Of a DNA stretch of 64,000 nucleotides, positions 1-8,279 are shown in pieces. Below the pieces are notes generated by a model that saw only the letters and a list, made by a program, of their open reading frames with translations, searched no databases and was not told the origin of the DNA. Position 1 is the first letter of the stretch, and the number at the start of each line of letters is the position of its first letter. Source of the stretch: Temperatibacter sp965603205 (GTDB taxonomy: Bacteria; Pseudomonadota; Alphaproteobacteria; Sphingomonadales; Kordiimonadaceae); NCBI GenBank assembly GCA_965603205.1, contig CBFDCC010000011.1, forward strand, positions 25,107-89,106. The letters are read 5' to 3'. The position numbers and the translations under genes were made by a program.

Positions 1-1
1 T

Positions 2-457
2 TTTATGAATCCTGTACCTGTGATGAAACTGGTTGAGCTAATTCCTGGCATTGCTACGGACAAAAGTACGACTGATACCTTTCAGGCTTTCACCGATAAG
101 TTAGGCAAGACGACAACCCTCTCAGAAGATTTCCCCGGCTTTATCGTAAACCGTATTCTTATGCCGATGATCAATGAAGCTGTTTACACGCTCTATGAAG
201 GCGTTGGCACAGTTGACGCCATTGATACAGGCATGAAGCTTGGTACTAATCAGCCGATGGGGCCACTAGAACTTGCTGACTTTATAGGCCTTGATACATG
301 CCTATCAATCATGCAGGTGTTATATGACGGCTTTGCAGATAGTAAATACCGCCCTTGCCCTCTGCTGGTGAAATATGTCGAAGCAGGCTGGTATGGCCGC
401 AAGTCTGGTCGTGGGTTTTATGATTACTCGAGCGGGACTCCAGTACCAACGCGTTAG
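2..457 (+). CDS. 3-hydroxyacyl-CoA (3-hydroxybutyryl-CoA) dehydrogenase, 3' part
   Basis: The frame is open from the window edge, so the 5' end, including the NAD-binding Rossmann half, lies outside. What is visible is the family's middle and C-terminal part: a FMNPVPVMKLVELIPG stretch just after the active-site region, an FPGFIVNRILMPMINEA segment, and the helical C-terminal domain with MGPLELADFIGLDTC and the terminal GWYGRKSGRGFYDY. The enzyme oxidises (S)-3-hydroxyacyl-CoA to 3-ketoacyl-CoA with NAD, in fatty-acid beta-oxidation or C4 (PHB/butanoate) metabolism. The ATG at 5 is an internal Met, not the start. A clear terminator follows. Choosing hbd over a longer-chain enzyme is not possible from this part alone. 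Confidence 0.9.
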   Translation, partial: FMNPVPVMKLVELIPGIATDKSTTDTFQAFTDKLGKTTTLSEDFPGFIVNRILMPMINEAVYTLYEGVGTVDAIDTGMKLGTNQPMGPLELADFIGLDTCLSIMQVLYDGFADSKYRPCPLLVKYVEAGWYGRKSGRGFYDYSSGTPVPTR

Positions 458-488
458 AATTTCTAACAGGCCGCATTAAATCATATAA

Positions 489-519
489 GCCCTGCCCTTC
501 TGGCGGGGTTTGTTTTTTT
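489..519 (+). terminator. Rho-independent terminator after the hydroxyacyl-CoA dehydrogenase
   Basis: A CCCTGCC / GGCGGGG stem (one G-U pair) with a CTTCT-like loop is followed by TTTGTTTTTTT. It lies 32 bp after the stop codon at 457, on the same strand. Confidence 0.85.
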
Positions 520-537
520 AATGTATATATAAAAGAT

Positions 538-736
538 AGGCGCAGCCGTACCGACCAAGCGGGAGGCCGAGCTGATGCGAGGAAAGCCACAAGTGGCGCT
601 TGAACGGTTAGAGATTAAATTTAATCGCCGCCTCACGGTCGTTCGGTACGTGCTACGCACTAAATAAAACGCGAGGATACTTAACTATATAGGCGCAGCC
701 GTACCGACCAAGTGGGAGGCCGAGCTGATGCGAGGA
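538..736. repeat. Dispersed hairpin repeat, locus 1 (three copies)
   Basis: Three copies of a recurring element lie here: 538-583 (+), 626-660 (inverted) and 691-736 (+). The (+) copies read hairpin GGC-GCA-GCC, then GTACCGA, an 8-mer with complementary ends (CCAAGCGG or CCAAGTGG), GAGGCCGAG, and a tail ending GCGAGGA. The inverted copy, read on its own strand, has arms GTGC/GCAC and 8-mer ACGACCGT. At 586-607 lies the companion module GCCAC-AA-GTGGC followed by GCTTGAACGG. A fourth tail fragment (GCGAGGATACTT) sits at 671-682. The last copy ends 10 nt before the GST start codon and supplies its apparent ribosome-binding site. Confidence 0.85.
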
Positions 737-746
737 ACTTAATACA

Positions 747-1430
747 ATGTCCGACTTTAAAATTATTATCGGTAACAAGAATTATTCAAGTTGGTCACTA
801 CGTGGCTGGCTCGCCCTAGCCGCCTATGACATTCCTTTTGAGGAAATTATGTTGCCACTTGATACGCCTGAATTTTACGAACGTATTGCCAAGCTAAATC
901 CATCTGGAAAAGTACCAGCACTTTATCACGGCGACTTACTTATTTGGGATAGTTTGGCCATCATTGATTATATTGCAAAACTTTATCCTGAAAAGAATAT
1001 ATGGCCCAAGGATAATGCGGCCTATGCTTTTGCGCGTTCCATTAGTGCAGAAATGCATGCTGGCTTTACCGCAGTGCGCGGCGCAATGCCGATGAATATG
1101 CAGGGGGCGTGGTCAGGTCTTGGCACTACCGATGCAGTTGAGGCTGACATCCGCCGCATTGAAGAGCTTTGGACATATGCTCTAGATAGTTTTTCAGGTG
1201 ACGGCCCTTATTTGTTCGGTAACACCCTTAGCGGCGCAGACATTATGTTTAGCGCTGTTGTCAGTCGTTTTAAAACATACGATATCAAACTAAATGAACG
1301 ATGCTCTGCATACTCAACTAGCGTTCTAGATCATCCCGCGGTGAAAGTTTGGACAGAGGCTGCGCTCAAGGAAACGGATATTGTTGAGGTGGATGAGATT
1401 GATCCTAATACATCTATTCTAGGCAGTTAA
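747..1430 (+). CDS. Glutathione S-transferase family protein
   Basis: A cytosolic GST-fold protein of 227 aa, a normal length for the family. The N-terminal thioredoxin-like domain (about 1-80) carries NKNYSSWSLRGWLAL with the Ser/Arg pair that activates glutathione, then NPSGKVPAL with the cis-proline and the glutathione-binding DSLAI segment. The all-helical C-terminal domain contains the conserved N-capping pattern LSGADIMFSAVVSRF. It probably conjugates glutathione to electrophiles; the substrate is unknown. The ATG start has no conventional upstream leader: GAGGA at 732-736, the end of the adjacent repeat copy, is the only Shine-Dalgarno candidate, 10 nt upstream. No gene on either side suggests an operon. 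Confidence 0.88.
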   Translation: MSDFKIIIGNKNYSSWSLRGWLALAAYDIPFEEIMLPLDTPEFYERIAKLNPSGKVPALYHGDLLIWDSLAIIDYIAKLYPEKNIWPKDNAAYAFARSISAEMHAGFTAVRGAMPMNMQGAWSGLGTTDAVEADIRRIEELWTYALDSFSGDGPYLFGNTLSGADIMFSAVVSRFKTYDIKLNERCSAYSTSVLDHPAVKVWTEAALKETDIVEVDEIDPNTSILGS

Positions 1431-1468
1431 ACCAGATAAACACTGGGTATATTAAAAGACCAAACCAT

Positions 1469-1484
1469 GACAGTACCCACTGTC
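1469..1484 (+). terminator. Possible weak terminator hairpin after the GST
   Basis: A perfect 6-bp hairpin (GACAGT-ACCC-ACTGTC) lies 38 bp past the GST stop. A T-rich but interrupted tract follows (TCATTTGCTCTTTTATTTT). It is short and has no uninterrupted U-tract, so the call is tentative. Confidence 0.35.
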
Positions 1485-1802
1485 TCATTTGCTCTTTTAT
1501 TTTAGTTGAATACCCTATGCGTTGATAATTACTAAATTATGCCAACTGATAGTGCTAAGAAAAATTTATTAGCAATCCAAAATAGTGCTGCGAAAAAAAT
1601 GCACTTATTCAGAACTCTCGCGATTTCTTTATTTAACACCCCTGTGTCCCCACACATAAAAGTTAGATACTCCAACCTAAGGTATAAGTGTACAGGAGCT
1701 TTATTATTAGACCACCTATAAAAATATTAGCTTCAGAAAAGTTGCGGTAAAACAACTATATACTGCATAAAATAATACCATTATACTCTTTTACTTGAAA
1801 AT
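1485..1802. other. AT-rich intergenic region, no gene recognised
   Basis: About 320 bases between the GST hairpin and the stop of the convergent TlpA-like gene. A 60-codon open frame at 1539-1721 has no Shine-Dalgarno sequence and no recognisable protein signature. I see no RNA gene or repeat here. Confidence 0.5.
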
Positions 1803-2375
1803 TTACTGCATTAATTTTCTAAATAAAGCGAGCGACTCGGTCGATGCCCAATCCAAAGGCCCCACATATTCAGCGATCATCATGCCATTTTTATCTACAA
1901 TATAACTAGTGGGCAGTTTACCACCTGCCATGGAAAATCCTGTTTTCATGCTTTTGTCAGCATAAAGATTCAACCCCTCCACACCCCATTCTTCCAGTGT
2001 GATTTTTGCTTTTTTAAGACCGCCACGGTCTTCATTCAGGGCGACAACCTCAAAATCAGGGCCACCGAGTATTTCTTGAAGCTCTGCAATATCTTTCATC
2101 TCAGCGCGGCAAGGGGCGCACCAACTAGCCCATAGATTAATTAACAGCACACGCCCTTTGAGGTCGGACATTTTAATCTCGGTGCCGTCTTCTATTTGGA
2201 TACTATAGTCTGGCAGCGGTTTGGGTGCCTCATAAACTGTTATTGAGGCCATTTCCCCAACTAAATGTGCATTTATAGCGCTATTATCAGTTGTTTGATC
2301 GGGTAACAGCCTATATGCTGCGCCTGCGAAGACTAGGAAAATGGCGACAATCGATATTTTCACTATGTTAGACAT
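1803..2375 (-). CDS. TlpA/ResA-like membrane-anchored thiol-disulfide oxidoreductase
   Basis: A 190-aa protein with one N-terminal membrane segment (about residues 5-23) that would place a thioredoxin-like domain in the periplasm. The redox motif WCAPC is at 85-89 in the context LINLWASWCAPCRAEM, and the cis-proline loop is GKLPTSYIVDKNG near 155. Such proteins reduce or isomerise disulfides, typically apocytochrome c or cytochrome oxidase maturation factors, taking electrons from DsbD/CcdA. The gene is divergent from argH with only about 27 bp between the starts, so the two promoters must overlap coding sequence. That pairing recurs in alphaproteobacteria and supports the call, but the physiological target is not shown. 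Confidence 0.88.
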   Translation of the reverse strand: MSNIVKISIVAIFLVFAGAAYRLLPDQTTDNSAINAHLVGEMASITVYEAPKPLPDYSIQIEDGTEIKMSDLKGRVLLINLWASWCAPCRAEMKDIAELQEILGGPDFEVVALNEDRGGLKKAKITLEEWGVEGLNLYADKSMKTGFSMAGGKLPTSYIVDKNGMMIAEYVGPLDWASTESLALFRKLMQ

Positions 2376-2402
2376 TTAATTCTCCAAAAAGCGGTGACAC
2401 AT

Positions 2403-3836
2403 ATGAGTTCGGATCAAAATAGCAACAACCCACAAGAAAACAAGTTACAAGACGATAAGCAAGCAAATAGCATGTGGGGTGGACGTTTTGCAGCAGGACC
2501 AGCTGCAATTATGCAAGAGATTAACGCCTCTATCGGCTTTGATAAAAAATTATATGCGCAGGATATCGCTGGGTCAAAGGCTCACGCTACCATGCTCGCC
2601 AAACAGGGTATCATTAGTGGGGAAGACCTAACGGCCATTATATCGGGTCTTGATCAGGTTAAATCAGAGATCGAGGATGGCAGCTTTAATTTTAGTGTTG
2701 AGCTGGAAGATATTCATATGAATATCGAAGCGCGCCTTAAAGAATTAGCGGGCGACGCTGGTGCGCGTCTGCATACAGGCCGTTCACGCAACGATCAGGT
2801 AGCGACCGACTTTAAACTATGGACTCGTGACGCCATTGATCAGCTTGACGTGGCGCTAAAGGGCCTACAATCAGCCCTACTTATTAAGGCCGAGGAATAT
2901 GCGGATACAGTGATGCCAGGTTTCACCCATCTACAAACAGCCCAGCCTGTTACCTTTGGTCATCACCTCATGGCTTATTTTGAGATGATTAGGCGTGATC
3001 GCTCGCGCTTAATTGATTGCCGCAAACGTTTAAATGAGAACCCGCTCGGTTCAGCAGCTCTTGCAGGGACGCCCTTCCCCATCGACCGTCATATGACGGC
3101 TGATTTGTTAGGGTTTGATGGCCCATGTCGCAACAGTCTCGATGGTGTATCAGACCGTGATTTCGCGCTTGAATTACTATCTGCCCTTTCCATTGGCGCT
3201 GTGCATCTATCTCGTCTTGCTGATGAATTTGTCCTTTGGGCCAGCGCCCAATTTCGCTTCATCAATCTATCTGACCGTTTTTCTACGGGATCAAGCATTA
3301 TGCCGCAAAAACGTAACCCTGATGCTGCTGAGTTAATCCGCGCTAAGGTTGGTCGGATCACAGGCTGTCAAATGTCACTGACTATTGTAATGAAGGGCTT
3401 GCCTCTTGCCTATAGTAAAGACATGCAAGAAGACAAAGTGCCTGTGTTTACTGCTCTTGAGGATTTTGAGCTATGTGTGGCCGCGATGACTGGTATGATC
3501 ACCGACTTACAGGCAAACCCAGACCATATGGCCACAGCGGCGGCTTATGGATATTCTACAGCAACTGATCTGGCTGATTGGTGTGTGCGGGTGTTAAATA
3601 TGCCATTCCGCCGTGCCCATCACGTTACAGGGTCTATCGTTGCCATCGCCGAAGATAAAGGCGTTGAATTAAAAGATTTGCCACTGGCTGACATGCAATC
3701 TGTTGAGCCTGGTATTACTGATGATATTTATGAATATCTAAGTGTTGAGGCATCTGTTGCCAGCCGCAAGGCATTTGGCGGCACAGCCCCTGATAATGTG
3801 CGCGCAGCAGTGAAAGTTGCGAAAGCTGAGCTATAG
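2403..3836 (+). CDS. argH: Argininosuccinate lyase
   Basis: Catalyses the last step of arginine synthesis, argininosuccinate to arginine plus fumarate; cytosolic homotetramer of the fumarase/aspartase superfamily. Visible hallmarks are MWGGRFAAGP near the N-terminus, HTGRSRNDQVATD, GFTHLQTAQPVTFGHH, and the superfamily signature GSSIMPQKRNPD at about 301-312. Length (477 aa) is slightly above the usual 460 because of a polar N-terminal extension of about 25 residues. Start: ATG at 2403 has a GGTGA sequence 6 nt upstream; an in-frame GTG at 2394 is possible but has no ribosome-binding site. The gene leads a run argH / LptM-like / lysA with gaps under 12 bp, likely one operon. Confidence 0.97.
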   Translation: MSSDQNSNNPQENKLQDDKQANSMWGGRFAAGPAAIMQEINASIGFDKKLYAQDIAGSKAHATMLAKQGIISGEDLTAIISGLDQVKSEIEDGSFNFSVELEDIHMNIEARLKELAGDAGARLHTGRSRNDQVATDFKLWTRDAIDQLDVALKGLQSALLIKAEEYADTVMPGFTHLQTAQPVTFGHHLMAYFEMIRRDRSRLIDCRKRLNENPLGSAALAGTPFPIDRHMTADLLGFDGPCRNSLDGVSDRDFALELLSALSIGAVHLSRLADEFVLWASAQFRFINLSDRFSTGSSIMPQKRNPDAAELIRAKVGRITGCQMSLTIVMKGLPLAYSKDMQEDKVPVFTALEDFELCVAAMTGMITDLQANPDHMATAAAYGYSTATDLADWCVRVLNMPFRRAHHVTGSIVAIAEDKGVELKDLPLADMQSVEPGITDDIYEYLSVEASVASRKAFGGTAPDNVRAAVKVAKAEL

Positions 3837-3845
3837 GAAACTGTC

Positions 3846-3956
3846 ATGAAAACTCTTGCGACTTTAGTGCTTATATTTGTTAGTCTGTCTGCCTGCGGTA
3901 AAAAAGGTGATCTAGAGCCACCTAAATCCGCGCATTTTATACAAGTAAATAAGTAG
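3846..3956 (+). CDS. Small LptM/YifL-like lipoprotein
   Basis: A 36-codon gene squeezed between argH (9 bp before) and lysA (5 bp after). It encodes a Lys-bearing N-terminus, a hydrophobic stretch, the lipobox LSAC with the lipidated Cys at residue 17, and then GKKGDLEPP. This Cys-Gly-x-Lys-Gly-x-Leu-x-x-Pro pattern is that of LptM (YifL), the small outer-membrane lipoprotein that helps oxidative maturation of the LPS translocon LptD in enterobacteria. A lipoprotein of this kind just before lysA is a common arrangement in proteobacteria. The family assignment rests on this short motif and position; LptD assistance in this organism is inference. Confidence 0.8.
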   Translation: MKTLATLVLIFVSLSACGKKGDLEPPKSAHFIQVNK

Positions 3957-3961
3957 GCTAA

Positions 3962-5236
3962 ATGGACCATTTTAACTATATAGACGGCACGTTAAATGCC
4001 GAAAATGTCGACCTGTGCACTATTGCACATGAGATCGGCACGCCCTTTTATTGCTATAGCAAGCGTACGATTGAGCGACATTACCGTGTATTTAATGATG
4101 CCTTAGGTGATCTACAGTCAACCATCTGCTTCGCGGTAAAAGCCAACAGTAATCAGGCAGTGCTATCAACACTTGCCGCCGTTGGTGCTGGCGCTGATGT
4201 TGTATCAGGTGGCGAGCTAACACGCGCGCTCAGCGCAGGTATTCCAGCTAGTAAAATTGTTTTCTCAGGCGTAGCCAAAACAGCCAAGGAGATGGAGGCC
4301 GCCCTAAAGGCAGGTATCAAACAGTTCAATGTAGAATCAGAGCCAGAGCTAGAAGTTTTAGCAACTGTAGCAGCTAAGTTAAACATGGTCGCCCCCGTTG
4401 CGCTGCGTATAAACCCTGATGTTGATGCAGGCACACACGAGAAAATATCAACGGGGAAGGCTGAAAATAAATTTGGTATTCCGTGGACCCGCGCCCGTCA
4501 AGCTTACGGCGCTATGATACATATGCCCTCTATAGAAGCTATTGGCGTCGATGTTCATATAGGCTCGCAGCTAACAGAGTTAGCCCCTTTTAAAGAGGCC
4601 TTCACACGGGTCGTTAATATCGTAAAGTCGCTCAAGGAAGACGGCCATAATATTCGTCACATTGATTTAGGGGGTGGCCTTGGCATTCCTTATGAGCCGG
4701 GTGTTAGCGCGCCACCACTACCCAGCGAATATGGTAAAATGGTACAAGATATCGCAGCCGATCTAGCAGCCGATCTGGATTGTGAATATATCTTTGAGCC
4801 GGGGCGATTAATCGTTGGAAACGCTGGCATTTTGGTCACTGAAGTTACCTATGTAAAAGAAGGTGAAGAAGGCCTTTTTTATATCCTTGATGCTGCCATG
4901 AACGATCTAACACGCCCAGCAATGTATGGGGCTTACCACGATATCATCCCCGTGAAGGAGACGACGACTAACGAGACAGTCGTTGCTGATTTTGTGGGTC
5001 CCGTTTGCGAGACTGGTGACACCTTTGCCAAAAAACGTTTGAGCGTTCCCGCGCGATCAGGTGATCTATTTGCCATAAAATCGGCAGGCGCTTATGGCGC
5101 GGTTATGGCATCATCTTATAACAGTCGCCCCCTCATTCCTGAGGTTATGGTAAATGATAATCAGTTCGCAGTGATCCGCAAACGCCAAACAATCGAGGAA
5201 ATGCTCGCGTTGGATATAGTGCCTGACTGGACCTGA
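3962..5236 (+). CDS. lysA: Diaminopimelate decarboxylase
   Basis: Converts meso-2,6-diaminopimelate to L-lysine plus CO2, the last step of lysine biosynthesis, using PLP. It is 424 aa, a fold-type III (alanine-racemase-like barrel) decarboxylase. The PLP lysine is K60 in ICFAVKANSNQAVL; the phosphate-binding glycine loop is DLGGGLGIPYEPG; the EPGR motif is EPGRLIVGNAG; and the substrate-proximal Cys is in VGPVCETGDTF. The gene closes the argH / lipoprotein / lysA run. dapD and dapE of the same pathway sit about 35 kb downstream in this window. Confidence 0.97.
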   Translation: MDHFNYIDGTLNAENVDLCTIAHEIGTPFYCYSKRTIERHYRVFNDALGDLQSTICFAVKANSNQAVLSTLAAVGAGADVVSGGELTRALSAGIPASKIVFSGVAKTAKEMEAALKAGIKQFNVESEPELEVLATVAAKLNMVAPVALRINPDVDAGTHEKISTGKAENKFGIPWTRARQAYGAMIHMPSIEAIGVDVHIGSQLTELAPFKEAFTRVVNIVKSLKEDGHNIRHIDLGGGLGIPYEPGVSAPPLPSEYGKMVQDIAADLAADLDCEYIFEPGRLIVGNAGILVTEVTYVKEGEEGLFYILDAAMNDLTRPAMYGAYHDIIPVKETTTNETVVADFVGPVCETGDTFAKKRLSVPARSGDLFAIKSAGAYGAVMASSYNSRPLIPEVMVNDNQFAVIRKRQTIEEMLALDIVPDWT

Positions 5237-5268
5237 TTAGAAGTGATCACACAATATTATTGATGATC

Positions 5269-6489
5269 TTATTCTGGGGTTTCAGCTGCTTCTTTTGCAG
5301 CGGCAGCCCTAGCGTTAGCCTCATCTACTTTATCTTGCTGACGCAGTTGATCATCAGTCCAGTTAACCTCAACACCCACACTATGCGCTCCAACCGGCAC
5401 ACCATCAGGCGTAACAGTTTTATATTCTGTTTGTTCTCCGCGCAGTAAGATTACCTTTGGCGCTTTGAACATCCACCACTTAATGGGCTTACCTTGTAAG
5501 TCATATATCACAGCGCGAAATTCTGGTACGCGGATCGATTTTGCACCTTCGTTATCTATAAGACCCGTTAGCACCATTTGACGCTTACCGCCCCGCATAA
5601 CAAATTCAAACTTTGGCGGTGTCACACGCAGGCGCTGCTGAACATTTGTAATGCTTTCATTTTCTTTGATGAAGGCTGGGCTTAATTTAACGCCCTGTTC
5701 CTCTAGATCAGCTTTTATCTGCTCCTCTAGGTCCATTCCTTCCAACATATCCAGAATAACAACAGATGGCGGCCAAATTTCTTTAACCTTTTCTGGCATC
5801 AAAATAAAACCAACAGCAAGACCTATCCAGCCGCCAATAAGTGGCACCCAGAGCGCTGTAACAATATACGATTTTATCGTGCTGAGACGCAGTTTTAGCT
5901 TAATTTTACTTTTAGGCTTTTTCTTCTTTTTCTTCTTCGCTGGTTTGTCTTCAGATTCAGTGCCGTCTACTTCTAGAGATTCAGGCTCGCCTACTTCTGA
6001 TTCACTTTTTTTTTTAAAGAATTTCCCGAACAGGGACATGCCCTTGTCTTTTACATCATAATATTTATCAGACAGGCCTTCTGCAAAACTATCTAAATCA
6101 AAATCACTCTTTTCGTCATCACCTAAACCAAAATCCAGTGAACCGTCGCCAGCCAAATCCGCTTGTGGTGCTGATTCTATTTCTGGCTCATCATAATCTA
6201 TAGGGTCGTGAGTCGCGTCTTCTTCATCCATCATCGCTTCGCGAATAGCAGCTGTGCGCGCTGCCATTTCATCGCTAGGAGGCGGCATCTGCGATGGAGC
6301 GGCCTGTGGTTGTTGCATATACTGTTGGGGTGCTGCTTGCTGTATTACAGGCGGCGACATAGACACATCAGCAATGGTCGCGTGCCAAACATGTGCGCAA
6401 CCTGCGCATCGTACCTTACGACCAGTCGCAGTGATAGCGCCTTCTGGTACTTTATAACTGCAACGACATGCAGGGCAGGTCAATATCAT
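5269..6489 (-). CDS. MJ0042-type zinc-ribbon membrane protein with DUF3426-like C-terminus
   Basis: 406 aa. The first 35 residues form a zinc ribbon with C5-x2-C8 and C28-x2-C31 (CPAC ... CAGC). A Gln/Pro-rich and acidic low-complexity linker (about 40-180) follows, then a run of lysines (about 183-202), one membrane span (about 207-231), and a C-terminal domain resembling DUF3426, with a conserved-looking FRAVIYDLQGKPIKWW segment. The topology suggests a cytoplasmic zinc ribbon with an extracytoplasmic beta-rich domain. Proteins of this build sit next to ftsE in many alphaproteobacteria, and here ftsE starts about 210 bp away on the opposite strand. Function is unknown; I infer only an envelope role. 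Confidence 0.8.
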   Translation of the reverse strand: MILTCPACRCSYKVPEGAITATGRKVRCAGCAHVWHATIADVSMSPPVIQQAAPQQYMQQPQAAPSQMPPPSDEMAARTAAIREAMMDEEDATHDPIDYDEPEIESAPQADLAGDGSLDFGLGDDEKSDFDLDSFAEGLSDKYYDVKDKGMSLFGKFFKKKSESEVGEPESLEVDGTESEDKPAKKKKKKKPKSKIKLKLRLSTIKSYIVTALWVPLIGGWIGLAVGFILMPEKVKEIWPPSVVILDMLEGMDLEEQIKADLEEQGVKLSPAFIKENESITNVQQRLRVTPPKFEFVMRGGKRQMVLTGLIDNEGAKSIRVPEFRAVIYDLQGKPIKWWMFKAPKVILLRGEQTEYKTVTPDGVPVGAHSVGVEVNWTDDQLRQQDKVDEANARAAAAKEAAETPE

Positions 6490-6701
6490 CTGCGCGTTCC
6501 TATTTTACACTTAAACAATCATTCCAAAGGAGCCTGAGTATATTGTTACTCCTTTACCACACCCTATCTATATAACGCTGATTTAATAAAAACAAGCAGC
6601 CTATATAAAGCTATTTTTGAAAAACATCTTTTGCTGGCTATAGACCTAGGCAAATTCTTATGCAATTCTGGGTTTTGGATTTAAAAAGTGGAGAGTAATG
6701 A

Positions 6702-7388
6702 GTGATCACGTTTGAAAATGTGGGTATGCGCTACGGTATGGGGAATGAAGTCTTAAAAGATATTAGTTTCTCACTTGAGCCTGGCTCATTCCAATTTCTA
6801 ACTGGCCCCAGTGGGGCTGGCAAAACATCGCTGCTCAAACTTCTTTACTTAGCCCATCGCCCATCGCGTGGCCTTGTGACAATTTTTGGCAAGGATTTAG
6901 CGACTGTGGAGCGCGAACAGCTACCACGTATGCGCCGCCGTGTTGGTGTAGTCTTTCAGGACTTTCGCCTACTTGATCATCTATCTGCCTTTGATAATGT
7001 TGCCTTGCCCCTACAAATAAAAGGCGCCAAGCGTTTCCAGATCAAAGATCACGTCGAAGAGCTTATGTCATGGGTCGGCCTGAAGGACCGTATGGACGCC
7101 AAACCAGCCACCCTATCTGGCGGGGAAAAACAACGTGTGGCCATTGCCCGCGCTGTGATCAACAAACCCGATATTTTAGTAGCCGATGAGCCAACAGGTA
7201 ACGTTGACTCCGAGATGGCGCGTCGCCTACTGCATCTCTTCATTGAGCTGAACAAGCTTGGTACAACCATCGTAGTTGCCACCCACGATCAGGAATTAGT
7301 TAAGGCCGCTGGTACGCGCGTGCTTAAACTTGATCAAGGTAATTTAGATATTATCCCCGGCGGCAAGCCTATAGACCCGGGGGCCTAG
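6702..7388 (+). CDS. ftsE: Cell-division ATP-binding protein FtsE
   Basis: ABC ATPase that works with FtsX at the division septum to activate peptidoglycan hydrolases. Walker A is GPSGAGKTSLL (about 36-46), the signature is LSGGEKQRVAIARA (about 138-151) and Walker B is ILVADEPTGNVD. The 228-aa length is standard. The start is a GTG at 6702, with GGAGAG 6 nt upstream. An ATG at 6698 lies too close to that site and opens a 5-codon frame that ends just after the GTG, so it is not the gene start. ftsX follows after 9 bp. Confidence 0.95.
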   Translation: MITFENVGMRYGMGNEVLKDISFSLEPGSFQFLTGPSGAGKTSLLKLLYLAHRPSRGLVTIFGKDLATVEREQLPRMRRRVGVVFQDFRLLDHLSAFDNVALPLQIKGAKRFQIKDHVEELMSWVGLKDRMDAKPATLSGGEKQRVAIARAVINKPDILVADEPTGNVDSEMARRLLHLFIELNKLGTTIVVATHDQELVKAAGTRVLKLDQGNLDIIPGGKPIDPGA

Positions 7389-7397
7389 AGACAAACT

Positions 7398-8276
7398 ATG
7401 TTCAAAAATGATTTTAATTTTTTAGGCAACAAGCACCAAGGCGAAGGATTACTGCCTTGGGTTATCGCCGTGATGTTATTTTTATGTTCTCTCTCGCTTA
7501 TTTTAGGCATAGCGCTTGGGCGTGGTCTTGATAACTGGAGCTCAGGGTTGGCTGCTCGTTTGTCGGTGCAGATCGTGAGCGCTGATAAGCTTACAAGGGA
7601 CAGGCAAACAGATAACGCGATCAGATTGCTGCGCGCTACACCGGGTATCAAACAGGTTGAAGTTATGCCAGAATCTGACGTGTTAGAGCTGATTAAACCT
7701 TGGCTCGGTGAAATCCCTGCTGAGGCGGGTTTGCCCATCCCGACACTCATTAATGTAGAGCTAGACGAACCGGGGGCCGTTAATACTAAGGCACTGGCCG
7801 AGCGATTGCGCGCCACGGCCAGCACAGCTAGGTTGGATGACCATCAGGTTTGGATTAGTCGCATCCTTGATTTAGCCAGCATGTTACAGTTCTTACTTAT
7901 GGGCATAGGCACCTTGGTAATTTTATGCACCATCGCGATTGTGATCTTTGGCTGTAGAGCAGGACTTGCCTCGCATAGAAAAAATATTGAAGTTATGCAT
8001 CTCTTGGGCGCAGAGGATAAACTTATCTCAAGAACATTTGAATATCGCTATATGGTTCATGGTATTATTGGCGGCATTGGTGGCGTTATCATTGCAGGAC
8101 TTAGCCTCTATGGCCTCGCGAGTTTATCAGAGCGTATGGGGCAAGGGTTATTGCTCGCGCTGATGCCAACAGCTGATGATTATTACGCCCTCATGGTTTT
8201 GCCAATATTAACCAGCATTATAACCATGGTAACCGCAGGCATTACCGTGCGTGCGGCCTTAAAGGATATGATGTAG
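7398..8276 (+). CDS. ftsX: Cell-division permease-like protein FtsX
   Basis: 292 aa with the FtsX topology: a cytoplasmic N-terminus, TM1 at about 22-42 (WVIAVMLFLCSLSLILGIAL), a periplasmic domain to about 160, then three more membrane spans near 162-185, 212-235 and 260-285. FtsX couples FtsE ATP hydrolysis to periplasmic murein hydrolase activation. The periplasmic part contains RLLRATPGIKQVEVMPESDVLELIKPWLG, a typical FtsX ECD segment. It is 9 bp downstream of ftsE and 3 bp upstream of ydcF, a single transcription unit. Confidence 0.93.
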   Translation: MFKNDFNFLGNKHQGEGLLPWVIAVMLFLCSLSLILGIALGRGLDNWSSGLAARLSVQIVSADKLTRDRQTDNAIRLLRATPGIKQVEVMPESDVLELIKPWLGEIPAEAGLPIPTLINVELDEPGAVNTKALAERLRATASTARLDDHQVWISRILDLASMLQFLLMGIGTLVILCTIAIVIFGCRAGLASHRKNIEVMHLLGAEDKLISRTFEYRYMVHGIIGGIGGVIIAGLSLYGLASLSERMGQGLLLALMPTADDYYALMVLPILTSIITMVTAGITVRAALKDMM

Positions 8277-8279
8277 CTA

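Noticed and set aside
1539..1721. 60-codon open frame as a gene
   Set aside because: No ribosome-binding site, AT-rich intergenic composition and no recognisable product.
5651..6061. 136-codon plus-strand frame opposite the zinc-ribbon gene
   Set aside because: It is a shadow of the Lys-rich and low-complexity coding region on the minus strand (its poly-Phe is the complement of poly-Lys).
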